From: an uncultured SAR86 cluster bacterium
GTDB lineage: Bacteria > Pseudomonadota > Gammaproteobacteria > Magnimaribacterales > AG-339-G14
Reading direction: 5' to 3'
Assembly: GCA_902596665.1 (NCBI GenBank)
Contig: CACJUN010000004.1
Coordinates: 1-62,577 of the forward strand
DNA length: 62,577 bases
The translations under genes were made by a program, and so were the position numbers. Of the stretch, positions 8,940 to 17,192 are shown piece by piece; the first letter of the stretch is position 1; each line of letters opens with the position of its first letter. Under the pieces are notes generated by a model. The model was not told where the DNA came from and ran no database searches. It saw only the letters and a program-made list of their open reading frames with translations.

Positions 8940-9026
8940 GCCCAGGTGGTGGAATTGGTAGACACAAGGGACTTAAAATCCCTCGAAGGCGACTTCGTGC
9001 CGGTTCAAGTCCGGCCCTGGGTACCA
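8940..9026 (+). tRNA. leuZ: tRNA-Leu (anticodon TAA)
   Basis: Class II tRNA with a long variable arm. The acceptor GCCCAGG pairs with CCTGGGT (9016-9022, closing with a G-T pair), followed by A and an encoded CCA (9024-9026). The anticodon arm is AGGGA-CTTAAAA-TCCCT with TAA at 8974-8976. The variable arm is CGAAGGCGACTTCG and the T-arm contains GGTTCAAGTCC. It corresponds to leuZ of the E. coli pgsA-glyW-cysT-leuZ operon. The first gene of the polysaccharide locus starts 24 nt downstream. Confidence 0.97.
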
Positions 9027-9049
9027 AAGCAGAAACATAAAGAATTATT

Positions 9050-9814
9050 TTGAGAATTTCAGTTGTTAGTGGTGGCTTTGATCCTTTGCATAGCGGTCAT
9101 CTAAGTTATTTATTTGCAGCATCCAAATTAGGAGAGAAACTAATTGTTTGTCTTAATAGCGATGAATGGTTAACCAAGAAAAAAGGTAAATTTTTTCTTC
9201 CCTTTATAGAAAGAAAGAAAATACTTCAATCATTAGAGATGGTCGATTCTGTTTATTCCTTTGAAGATGATGAACAAGGAAGTTGTATCAATGGACTAAA
9301 GAAAGTGATTAAAGATTATCCAAAAGAAGAAATTATATTTTGCAATGGTGGAGATAGAAACAAAGAAAATATTCCTGAGCAAGTTTTAACGGATGTTCAA
9401 TTTGAATTTTCTGTAGGCGGAGATGAAAAAATTAATTCTAGTAGTGATATTTTGAATAATTGGCAAAATAATCATGAAATCAGGAGGTGGGGAAAATTTT
9501 TTAACTTACTTACAGATGATAACGTAAAAGTGAAGGAACTTATTTTGCATCCAGGAAAAGAGATAAGCTTTCAGAGGCATTTTAAAAGGAATGAAATTTG
9601 GTTTGTTTCTAAAGGTGAATGCATTGTTAGGCATAGCAAAAGTGAGCCCGAAGATGCTTTTGAAAAAAAACTTGCAAAGCATGATTTATATTTAGTAGAT
9701 AAAAATGATTGGCATCAACTCAAAAATCCCTCAAAAGACTCTTGTCACATAATTGAAATTCAATATGGCGATGAAACTATAGAAACTGATATCGAAAGAT
9801 TAAATGAAGGTTGA
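9050..9814 (+). CDS. Nucleotidyltransferase-cupin fusion (cytidylyltransferase-like plus sugar-isomerase-type cupin)
   Basis: Two domains in 254 residues. Residues 1 to about 140 resemble the HxGH nucleotidyltransferases (TagD/RfaE2 group), with GGFDPLHSGH at about 9-18 and a later NGGDRNKENIPE segment. Residues of about 150-254 form a cupin like the C-terminal half of type II mannose-6-phosphate isomerases: KELILHPGKEISFQRHF, then NEIWFVSKGECIVR and DWHQLKNP. The start is a TTG, chosen because the first strand RISVVSGGFDP begins immediately after it. The likely role is activating or isomerising a sugar phosphate for surface polysaccharide or heptose synthesis; the substrate cannot be read from the sequence. 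It overlaps or abuts the next gene. Confidence 0.75.
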   Translation: MRISVVSGGFDPLHSGHLSYLFAASKLGEKLIVCLNSDEWLTKKKGKFFLPFIERKKILQSLEMVDSVYSFEDDEQGSCINGLKKVIKDYPKEEIIFCNGGDRNKENIPEQVLTDVQFEFSVGGDEKINSSSDILNNWQNNHEIRRWGKFFNLLTDDNVKVKELILHPGKEISFQRHFKRNEIWFVSKGECIVRHSKSEPEDAFEKKLAKHDLYLVDKNDWHQLKNPSKDSCHIIEIQYGDETIETDIERLNEG

Positions 9815-9815
9815 A

Positions 9816-11132
9816 ATGAATTTATTAACAAAAATTAAAAGTAAAAAAGCGGTAATAGGAATAGTTGGCCTAGGTTATGTCGGGTTACCCCTAGCTTTTG
9901 CATTTAGAAAGAAAAAATTTAAAGTCATTGGATTTGATATTGATCAAAAAAAAATTAATTCCTTGGATGAAGGTAAATCCTTTTTATCTCATATTTCAGA
10001 TAAGGATATCTCAAAGATGAATTTAAAAAATGGTTTTACCTCAACAACAGATTTTTCGAGATTAACGGAAGTAGATGCAATTATTATTTGCGTTCCAACC
10101 CCGCTATCTAAGTTTAAAAAACCTGATCTCGAACCTGTTTATCAGACTGGTAAAACAGTTTCAAAATATCTAAAGAAGGGACAAATTGTTGTATTAGAAT
10201 CAAGTACATATCCAGGAACAACGAACCCAGAATTAAAAAATATACTTGAAAGAAGCGGCCTATCATCAGGAAAAGATTTTTACTTAGCATACTCTCCTGA
10301 AAGGGAAGATCCTGGCAATAAAAATTTTTCTACCTCTATCATTCCTAAAATAGTTGGGGCAGATGATTTAAAAACTAGCAAATTAGTATTCGAATTATAT
10401 AAGCAAGTTATTTCTAAAGTTGTTGAGGTATCTTCCACGCAAGTAGCAGAAGCTGCCAAACTTACAGAAAATATTTTTAGATCAGTCAACATAGCATTAG
10501 TTAATGAGTTAAAGGTTATCTATGACGAGATGGGGATTGATGTATGGGAAGTTATTGAAGCGGCTTCAACAAAACCATTTGGATTTATGCCTTTTTATCC
10601 TGGCCCTGGATTAGGAGGACACTGCATTCCAATTGATCCATTTTATTTAACTTACAAAGCTAAAGAATTTGGTATAAACACAAAATTCATTGAGTTAGCT
10701 GGCGAGATAAACACAAATATGCCCAACATTGTCATAAATAAACTGACTTATGCATTGAGTGAGTTCATGAATAAATCAATTAATAAATCTAAAATTCTCA
10801 TAATTGGAATGGCATATAAAAAAGATGTTGATGATATGAGAGAGAGTCCTTCATTAATATTGTATGAATTACTGCAAAAATATGGCGCGCATGTTGATTA
10901 TCATGATGATTATGTCAAACAAATTCCCCCCACAAGGGAGCATAAAAATCTTGAAGGTCTTAAAAGTGTCAAATTAAGTTCAAGCAATCTAAAAAAATAT
11001 GATGCACTTTTGATTAGTACTGATCATTCATATATCAACTATAAATTCTTATCAAAAAACTCTGACTTAATAATTGATACTCGTAACGCAATGGATAACA
11101 TTCAAGGTAATGCCAAAGTAGTCAAGGCATAA
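9816..11132 (+). CDS. wbpA: UDP-N-acetylglucosamine 6-dehydrogenase, WbpA type
   Basis: NAD-dependent oxidation of the C6 hydroxyl of UDP-GlcNAc to UDP-GlcNAcA. The Rossmann motif GIVGLGYVGLPLAF (about 14-27) is close to the WbpA N-terminus. The catalytic Cys is in GPGLGGHCIPIDPFYL (about 262-277), and the C-terminal domain has GMAYKKDVDDMRESPS. An ATG at 9804 is also in frame. The one at 9816 is preferred because GAAGG lies 5 nt before it and it gives the usual N-terminus. The next genes are WbpB, WbpD and WbpE homologues, which supports this substrate over UDP-glucose. Confidence 0.88.
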   Translation: MNLLTKIKSKKAVIGIVGLGYVGLPLAFAFRKKKFKVIGFDIDQKKINSLDEGKSFLSHISDKDISKMNLKNGFTSTTDFSRLTEVDAIIICVPTPLSKFKKPDLEPVYQTGKTVSKYLKKGQIVVLESSTYPGTTNPELKNILERSGLSSGKDFYLAYSPEREDPGNKNFSTSIIPKIVGADDLKTSKLVFELYKQVISKVVEVSSTQVAEAAKLTENIFRSVNIALVNELKVIYDEMGIDVWEVIEAASTKPFGFMPFYPGPGLGGHCIPIDPFYLTYKAKEFGINTKFIELAGEINTNMPNIVINKLTYALSEFMNKSINKSKILIIGMAYKKDVDDMRESPSLILYELLQKYGAHVDYHDDYVKQIPPTREHKNLEGLKSVKLSSSNLKKYDALLISTDHSYINYKFLSKNSDLIIDTRNAMDNIQGNAKVVKA

Positions 11133-11135
11133 TAT

Positions 11136-12074
11136 ATGAAAGTAATAGTTGTTGGCTGTGGCTATTGGGGTAAAAACCTTGTAAGAAATTTTAATGACTT
11201 AGGACATCTCTATGGAATTTGCGATTTCAATAATGTTGTTGCGGATGAATTCTCTAAAAAATTCTCAGTCCCAAGTTTTACCTTTGAAGAAGCATGCAAA
11301 TCAGATGCAGATGCATTGATCTTATCAGTTCCTGCTCCGTTGCATGCTGACCTAGCTGTTAAGGCACTAAAGGCTAATAAACATGTTTTTGTTGAGAAAC
11401 CTTTATCAATGAATCTGAAAGAAGCTGACAAAATGATAAAAGAATCTAAAAAAAGTAAACGTATATTGATGGTGGGGCATCTTATTCAATACCATCCTGT
11501 TTTTGAAAGATTAAAAAAAGAAATAAAGAAAGGTCTTATTGGTAATGTGAGTTTTATCCAATCAAACAGAAGATCTCTAGGTAAAATAAGATCTCAGGAA
11601 AATGTAATTTGGAGTTTTGCTCCTCACGATATATCTATGATTTTATCTGTGGCTCAATCAGATGTGTTAAAAATTTCTAAATTTGGGGAAGATATTTTTC
11701 AAAAAGATATTTTTGATACAGCCCTTATTAATATTGAATTTAAAAATGGAATTAAGGCCATAATAAATACATCATGGATTTCTCCTATAAAAGATCATTC
11801 TTTTACTGTAACAGGCGATAAAGGTTCTTTGATCTTTGATGATACGAAAGATTGGAGTGAAAAATTAAGTTTTTATAGGCACAAAGTAACCAAGGAAGGT
11901 TCTTCAGAAATTTCAATTGAGGGTAGTGAGCCAAGATTCATTAAAGTTCCTCAAAAAGAACCTTTAAAAGAGGAATGTAAATATTTCATAGAAGTTATAA
12001 GAGGATCAAAAAAACAAAGAACTGATGGTTATGAAGGCAGAGAAGTTGTTAAAATACTTCAAAAGCTAAACTAA
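11136..12074 (+). CDS. wbpB: Gfo/Idh/MocA oxidoreductase, WbpB/WlbA type (UDP-GlcNAcA 3-dehydrogenase)
   Basis: Predicted to oxidise C3 of UDP-GlcNAcA, giving the 3-keto substrate for the aminotransferase at 12673. The N-terminal Rossmann fold reads VVGCGYWGKNLVRNF (about 4-18). The EKPLSMN motif (about 90-96), with its catalytic Lys, is the hallmark of the family, and HDISMIL fits the C-terminal domain. At 312 residues it has the normal WlbA size. It starts 3 nt after the dehydrogenase. Confidence 0.85.
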   Translation: MKVIVVGCGYWGKNLVRNFNDLGHLYGICDFNNVVADEFSKKFSVPSFTFEEACKSDADALILSVPAPLHADLAVKALKANKHVFVEKPLSMNLKEADKMIKESKKSKRILMVGHLIQYHPVFERLKKEIKKGLIGNVSFIQSNRRSLGKIRSQENVIWSFAPHDISMILSVAQSDVLKISKFGEDIFQKDIFDTALINIEFKNGIKAIINTSWISPIKDHSFTVTGDKGSLIFDDTKDWSEKLSFYRHKVTKEGSSEISIEGSEPRFIKVPQKEPLKEECKYFIEVIRGSKKQRTDGYEGREVVKILQKLN

Positions 12075-12098
12075 ACCCATTTTATTTTTTTACAGCTT

Positions 12099-12680
12099 AT
12101 GAATGATTTTAAGAATGTTTTTATTCATGATTCTTCTTATATTGATGAAGAAGTTTCAATAGGAGAAGGAACAAAGATTTGGCATTTCTCACACATACTG
12201 AGTAATTCAAAAATCGGTAATAATTGCTCTCTCGGACAAAACGTTGTGGTTGGCCCAAATGTTAACATTGGAAATAATGTAAAAATTCAAAATAATGTGA
12301 GCGTTTACGATGGTGTAACTATTGAAGACGATGTATTTTGTGGACCTTCGTGTGTATTTACTAATGTAATAAACCCAAGATCATCAGTTTCAAGAAAGGA
12401 AGAGTTTAGAAAATCAAATATAGGAAAAGGAGCCTCTATAGGAGCCAATGCAACCATCATTTGCGGAAATGACTTAGGAGCTTACTGTTTTATAGCTGCA
12501 GGAGCTACTGTTACAAAAACTGTCCCAAATTTTGCAATTATGGCTGGCACGCCAGCGAGAAGAATTGGATGGATGAGTAAAGCAGGCTCAAGACTTGAAT
12601 CAGACTTAGTGTGCCCGATTGATAAATCAAAATATTTTTTAGAATCTGAAAATAAACTTGTTGAGATAGATAATGAGTGA
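12099..12680 (+). CDS. wbpD: Left-handed beta-helix N-acetyltransferase, WbpD/WlbB type
   Basis: Predicted to transfer acetyl from acetyl-CoA to the 3-amino group of UDP-GlcNAc(3NH2)A. The 193-residue protein is built of hexapeptide repeats (for example IGNNCSLGQNVVVGPNVNIG) typical of the left-handed beta-helix fold. It contains the TPARRIGWMSK end seen in WbpD/WlbB proteins and a Cys-containing C-terminal segment. The CDS overlaps the aminotransferase by 8 nt. The gene order A-B-D-E matches the P. aeruginosa wbp series. Confidence 0.88.
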   Translation: MNDFKNVFIHDSSYIDEEVSIGEGTKIWHFSHILSNSKIGNNCSLGQNVVVGPNVNIGNNVKIQNNVSVYDGVTIEDDVFCGPSCVFTNVINPRSSVSRKEEFRKSNIGKGASIGANATIICGNDLGAYCFIAAGATVTKTVPNFAIMAGTPARRIGWMSKAGSRLESDLVCPIDKSKYFLESENKLVEIDNE

Positions 12681-13803
12681 ATATACAGAAAAAACAAAAT
12701 TTATTGACTTGGTAACTCAACAAGACAGAATTAGACCAAATCTGGAAGAAGCTATAAAGAAGGTACTTGACCATGGTCAGTATGTAATGGGTCCAGAAGT
12801 CAAAGAATTTGAAGATGAATTAAGAACATTCACTGGATCCAAATTTGCTTTAACGTGTGCAAATGGAACTGATGCTTTAACTCTTGCATTGATGGCCTGG
12901 AATATTGGTCCTGGCGATGCTGTTTTTGTCCCAGCTTTTACTTATGTGGCAACTGCTGAAGCCCCAGCTCAACTTGGAGCAACACCTTTTTTTGTTGACG
13001 TAAACGAGCATGATTTCAATATTAATATTGAAAGTTTCAAACAAGCAATAATTGATGCTAAAAATATGAATTTAAGGCCGTCCGTCATAATCTCTGTTGA
13101 TTTGTTTGGCTATCCTTCAGATTTTGACATGATTAAAAAAATCTCTTTAGATGAAAATATTAAACTTCTTATTGATGGGGCTCAAAGTTTTGGAGGAGAA
13201 TATAAAAACAAAAGAGTTGGCTCCATGGGAGATATAACTACAACTAGTTTTTTTCCAGCTAAGCCTCTTGGATGTTATGGAGATGGCGGAGCTATTTTTA
13301 CAGATGATGACGAATTAGCAGATAAAATTGACTCAATTAGGTTACATGGAAAAGGTAATCAAAAGTATGACAACATAAGAATAGGCCTAAATTCAAGATT
13401 AGATACACTTCAAGCAGCTATACTTATTGAAAAACTTAAAATTTTTCCTGAAGAGCTTGAATTAAGAGCAAAGGTCTCAGATACATATTCAAGGAAGCTA
13501 GAAAATCTCAATTATTTGAAAGTACCCAAATTACAAGATCATGTAAAGAGTGCTTGGGCGCAATACACTTTAATCGTTCAAAATAGAAATGAGATAATAG
13601 ATAAACTTCAATCAAAAGATATACCCTCGGTTATATACTATCCAAAAACTCTGGATACTCAGGATGGTTATAAAAAGTTTCCCAGCGTTTCTTCAGGGCT
13701 TGATGTCTCACATTATTTAATGGATTCCGTAATGAGCCTACCGATGCATCCTTATTTATCTGAAGAAAAGATTGAGGAGATAACCCAAGTCATTATTAAT
13801 TAA
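12673..13803 (+). CDS. wbpE: DegT/DnrJ/EryC1 aminotransferase, WbpE/WlbC type
   Basis: PLP- and glutamate-dependent sugar aminotransferase, predicted to aminate the 3-keto group made by the WbpB homologue. The family signatures are present: CANGTDALTLAL (about 57-68), the Asp that contacts PLP in LLIDGAQSFGG, and the Schiff-base Lys in FFPAKPLGCYGDGGA. At 376 residues it is of normal size. The reading frame ends one base before the next gene's TTG. Confidence 0.88.
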   Translation: MSEYTEKTKFIDLVTQQDRIRPNLEEAIKKVLDHGQYVMGPEVKEFEDELRTFTGSKFALTCANGTDALTLALMAWNIGPGDAVFVPAFTYVATAEAPAQLGATPFFVDVNEHDFNINIESFKQAIIDAKNMNLRPSVIISVDLFGYPSDFDMIKKISLDENIKLLIDGAQSFGGEYKNKRVGSMGDITTTSFFPAKPLGCYGDGGAIFTDDDELADKIDSIRLHGKGNQKYDNIRIGLNSRLDTLQAAILIEKLKIFPEELELRAKVSDTYSRKLENLNYLKVPKLQDHVKSAWAQYTLIVQNRNEIIDKLQSKDIPSVIYYPKTLDTQDGYKKFPSVSSGLDVSHYLMDSVMSLPMHPYLSEEKIEEITQVIIN

Positions 13804-13804
13804 A

Positions 13805-15010
13805 TTGAATAGTTCTGACTTTTTAATTATCGGTGGCGGAATTGTAGGTACTACCATCTCAATTGAGCTTAGAAGAAGATATCCGAAAAGCACTATAGCT
13901 ATTTTAGAAAAGGAAAATCAATTAGGAAGTCATAGCAGCACTAATAATTCAGGAGTCATACACAGTGGTATTTACTATGATCCTGACTCAGTGAAAGCAA
14001 GAGTATGCAAAATTGGCGCTGAAAAGATGATTGATTTCCACGAAGAGCATAACTTACCTTTAAAGAAACTTGGAAAAATCCTAGTTTGTACAAATCATGA
14101 TCAAGTTAGTCAAATTGATCTTTTACTTGATAGAGCTAAAAAAAATAAGATTGAGGCATATGAGATCAATTATGAAAAGCTGAAAGAAATGGAGCCCGAA
14201 GTAAATAGTATTGGAGGAAGAGGAATCTATGTACCTATTACTTCTGTGGGATCTCCCAAAGCTGTCATGGATACAATTAACAAAATTTTATTAGATAAAA
14301 ACATTAAAATTTTCACAAACACAGAAATTAAAGATAAATGTGGTCCGAGCCAGGTTTTATCGAAAGATGGATCAAAATTTAACTATGGTTTTCTTATCAA
14401 TACCTCAGGAAGTTACTCAGATGTAATAAGCAATAAATTTGATGTGGGACAAGAATATACAATGCTACCTTTTAGGGGGCTTTATTGGGAACTTTCAAAC
14501 AAATCTGGAATAAATTTGAACCATTTAATCTATCCTGTTCCTGATCTAAGATTCCCTTTTTTGGGGATTCACACAACTTCATCCATTGATGGAAAGGTCT
14601 ACCTAGGCCCAACTGCATCTTTTGGTTTTGGAAGAGAGCACTATAGAGGTACTAGTGGTATTAATTTATTAGATACATTAAATAATCTCAAATACTCTGG
14701 GATGCAGTTTATTAGAAATCATGATGGTTTCAGAAATTTAGCTCTTCAAGAAATTTTTAGGCTTTCAAAAGTTGGATTTGCAAAAGAAGCAAGAAAAATA
14801 CTTCCAAATTTAAAATACAACATGCTATCTCCATCAAGCAAAGCTGGTATCAGAGCTCAAATTTTTGATAAAAGCAAGGGGAGGCTGGTTAATGACTTTC
14901 TTGCTGTGAAAAGAGATAATAGCTTACATATACTTAATTCTATTTCTCCTGCATGGACATGCTCTTTTGAAATGTCTAAATTTATTTGCAGTGAATATAT
15001 GGAGGCTTAA
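13805..15010 (+). CDS. lhgO: FAD-dependent oxidoreductase, L-2-hydroxyglutarate oxidase-like
   Basis: DAO-fold flavoprotein resembling LhgO, which oxidises L-2-hydroxyglutarate to 2-oxoglutarate. The FAD-binding motif is IIGGGIVGTTISIEL (about 8-22), followed by NNSGVIHSGIYYDPDSVKA, characteristic of LhgO. The C-terminal half is 401-residue standard family length. The start is TTG, one base after the aminotransferase stop. WbpB-type enzymes can regenerate NAD by reducing 2-oxoglutarate to 2-hydroxyglutarate, so an LhgO directly behind wbpBDE would recycle that by-product. The co-factor link is established for WbpB; its use here is inference. Confidence 0.8.
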   Translation: MNSSDFLIIGGGIVGTTISIELRRRYPKSTIAILEKENQLGSHSSTNNSGVIHSGIYYDPDSVKARVCKIGAEKMIDFHEEHNLPLKKLGKILVCTNHDQVSQIDLLLDRAKKNKIEAYEINYEKLKEMEPEVNSIGGRGIYVPITSVGSPKAVMDTINKILLDKNIKIFTNTEIKDKCGPSQVLSKDGSKFNYGFLINTSGSYSDVISNKFDVGQEYTMLPFRGLYWELSNKSGINLNHLIYPVPDLRFPFLGIHTTSSIDGKVYLGPTASFGFGREHYRGTSGINLLDTLNNLKYSGMQFIRNHDGFRNLALQEIFRLSKVGFAKEARKILPNLKYNMLSPSSKAGIRAQIFDKSKGRLVNDFLAVKRDNSLHILNSISPAWTCSFEMSKFICSEYMEA

Positions 15011-16009
15011 TTGGATATTAAAGGAAAAAATTTCTTAGTTATTGGTGGTGCAGGCTTAATTGGTTCTCATGCTGTGGATAAATTACTTGAACTAGATGTA
15101 GGCTCTGTTCTGATTTATGATAATTTTTTTAGAGGTAACGAAGAAAATCTTCAAGAAGCATTGAAAGATCCCAGAGTATCAATATATGAGAATGGAGGAG
15201 ATATTCTTCATTCAGATATTTTAGATTCTGCAATGAAAGGAATAGATGGTGTATTTCATTTTGCTGCTTTGTGGCTATTACAATGTCATGAGTATCCCGC
15301 AAGTGCATTTGATGTCAATGTTAGAGGCACTTTTAATGTTATGGATGCATGTGTAAAAAATAATATATCAAGATTAGTTTATTCTTCATCTGCAAGCGTC
15401 TATGGAGATGCTGAGAGAGAGCCAATGGATGAAGATCATCCCTATAATAATAAGAATTTTTATGGTGCTACAAAAATTGCTTCTGAAGCTATGATGAGAG
15501 CATATCACCATAGGTATGGTCTTAATTATGTAGGACTTAGATACATGAATGTTTATGGGCCAAGACAAGATTATCATGGTGCCTATATTGCAGTAATAAT
15601 GAAAATGCTTGACGCAATTGATAAAGGTGAAAGTCCTACCATTTTGGGTGATGGATCCGAGGCTTTTGATTTTGTTGCTGTGGAGGATTGCGCTTACGCT
15701 AACGTATGTGCAATGAGATCTGAAGCCCAGGATAGAAATTACAATGTTGGTACTGGTATAAGAACTTCACTTAAAGAACTTGCTGAAAAGTTAATTGAAT
15801 TGACTGGTTGCGATAAGCCGATACAGTACAAGCCTAGCAGTCAAGCAACTTTGGTGAAAAACAGGATAGGTGACCCAAGACTTGCAGCTCAACATCTTGG
15901 ATATAAGTTTCAAATTGATCTTAACGAAGGACTAACAAGGCTTATAGAGTGGCGAAATAATCATAAAGCTCAAGTAGACTCTAGAAGAAAAGCTGTGGGC
16001 TTAGATTAA
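15011..16009 (+). CDS. NAD-dependent sugar-nucleotide epimerase/dehydratase (extended SDR)
   Basis: Extended SDR acting on a nucleotide sugar. The cofactor motif is VIGGAGLIGSHAVD (about 9-22). The catalytic residues are in SSSASVYGD and FYGATK, and the substrate-binding part has YMNVYGPRQDY. It looks like the UDP-glucose 4-epimerase group, but the exact reaction (C4 or C5 epimerisation of the diacetamido-uronic acid, as in the Bordetella wbm system, is one option) cannot be fixed. The start is TTG directly after the previous stop. 332 residues. Confidence 0.75.
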   Translation: MDIKGKNFLVIGGAGLIGSHAVDKLLELDVGSVLIYDNFFRGNEENLQEALKDPRVSIYENGGDILHSDILDSAMKGIDGVFHFAALWLLQCHEYPASAFDVNVRGTFNVMDACVKNNISRLVYSSSASVYGDAEREPMDEDHPYNNKNFYGATKIASEAMMRAYHHRYGLNYVGLRYMNVYGPRQDYHGAYIAVIMKMLDAIDKGESPTILGDGSEAFDFVAVEDCAYANVCAMRSEAQDRNYNVGTGIRTSLKELAEKLIELTGCDKPIQYKPSSQATLVKNRIGDPRLAAQHLGYKFQIDLNEGLTRLIEWRNNHKAQVDSRRKAVGLD

Positions 16010-16016
16010 TTGATAA

Positions 16017-17192
16017 ATGTCAAAATTTTCAATCCCTATTGCGAGGACTAATCTTACTGAGGCTGAAATAACCTCAGTTTTAGAGCCACTGAAAAGTGGA
16101 TGGTTAGTTCAAGGTCCTAAAGTCAAAGAATTTGAAGAAAAATGGTCTAACTTCACCGGTTCTAAAAACTCAATTGCTGTTACCTCTTGCACATCAGGGC
16201 TTCATATTTCTCTTGCTGCTTTAGATTTTGGGCCTGGAGATGAGGCAATTGTCCCTGCTTTTACTTGGATTTCTACTGCTAATGTTGTTGAGCATTTAGG
16301 AGGTAAAGTTGTTTTTTGTGATATCTCTCTAGATTCATTTAATATCGATGTGGACCAAATTGAGTCAAAAATTTCAAACAAAACTAAAGCCATACTACCT
16401 GTTCATTTATTTGGATATCCAGCAGAAATGAAAGAAATAATGGATATATCAAAAAAATATAATATTTCTGTGATCGAAGATGCAGCATGTGGTTTTGGAA
16501 GCAAAATTGATGGTGTTCACGTTGGTTCAATGGGAAATTCTGGATGTTTTAGTTTTCATCCCAGAAAAGCAATTACAACTGGTGAAGGAGGTATGATAAC
16601 TACTAATGATGACTCATTAGCAGAAAAAATGAGAAAGCTCAGAGATCATGGTGCATCTATTTCTGATCTCCAGAGACATAAAGGACCTAAACCATATTTA
16701 TTAGCAGATCATCCTTATGCGGGATTCAACCAGAGGATGACTGATATCCAAGCTAGCCTCGGCTCAGAGCAAATGAATAGAGCACAAGAGATAGTTAATA
16801 CTAGGAAAAATATTGCAAAGAAGTACCTTAATCATCTTAAAAGTCTTGATTGGTTGGAAATACCTGTAACTGAAAAAAATAATTCCCATGGTTATCAGAG
16901 TTTTCCTGCTCTTTTCAAGCCAGAAAAGATAAATATGCAAAACATACTAAATATAAATGATTCAAGGAATAGACTAATGACTTCATTATTAGAGAGAGGT
17001 ATATCTACTAGACCTGCGACTCATGCTGTTCACATGCTTGAATATTACAAAAAAAAATACTCCCTAAAACCGGAAGATTTTCCTAATGCTTTCATCGCAG
17101 ATCAATGTAGTATTTCTTTTCCTTTATTTGATGGTTTAAAAGAAGAAGAGCAAGAATATATCATTGAAGAAATAAAAAAATCATCAATCTAA
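16017..17192 (+). CDS. DegT/DnrJ/EryC1/StrS aminotransferase (second copy)
   Basis: A PLP-dependent sugar aminotransferase distinct from the WbpE homologue. Features: TSCTSGLHISLAAL (about 56-69), the Asp in VIEDAACGFGS, and the Schiff-base Lys in SFHPRKAITTGEGGM, which is the pattern of 4-aminotransferases of the ArnB/PglE group. 391 residues. Its stop codon overlaps the next start (TAATG). With the formyltransferases downstream it could make the amino group that is later formylated. The sugar substrate is unknown. Confidence 0.8.
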   Translation: MSKFSIPIARTNLTEAEITSVLEPLKSGWLVQGPKVKEFEEKWSNFTGSKNSIAVTSCTSGLHISLAALDFGPGDEAIVPAFTWISTANVVEHLGGKVVFCDISLDSFNIDVDQIESKISNKTKAILPVHLFGYPAEMKEIMDISKKYNISVIEDAACGFGSKIDGVHVGSMGNSGCFSFHPRKAITTGEGGMITTNDDSLAEKMRKLRDHGASISDLQRHKGPKPYLLADHPYAGFNQRMTDIQASLGSEQMNRAQEIVNTRKNIAKKYLNHLKSLDWLEIPVTEKNNSHGYQSFPALFKPEKINMQNILNINDSRNRLMTSLLERGISTRPATHAVHMLEYYKKKYSLKPEDFPNAFIADQCSISFPLFDGLKEEEQEYIIEEIKKSSI

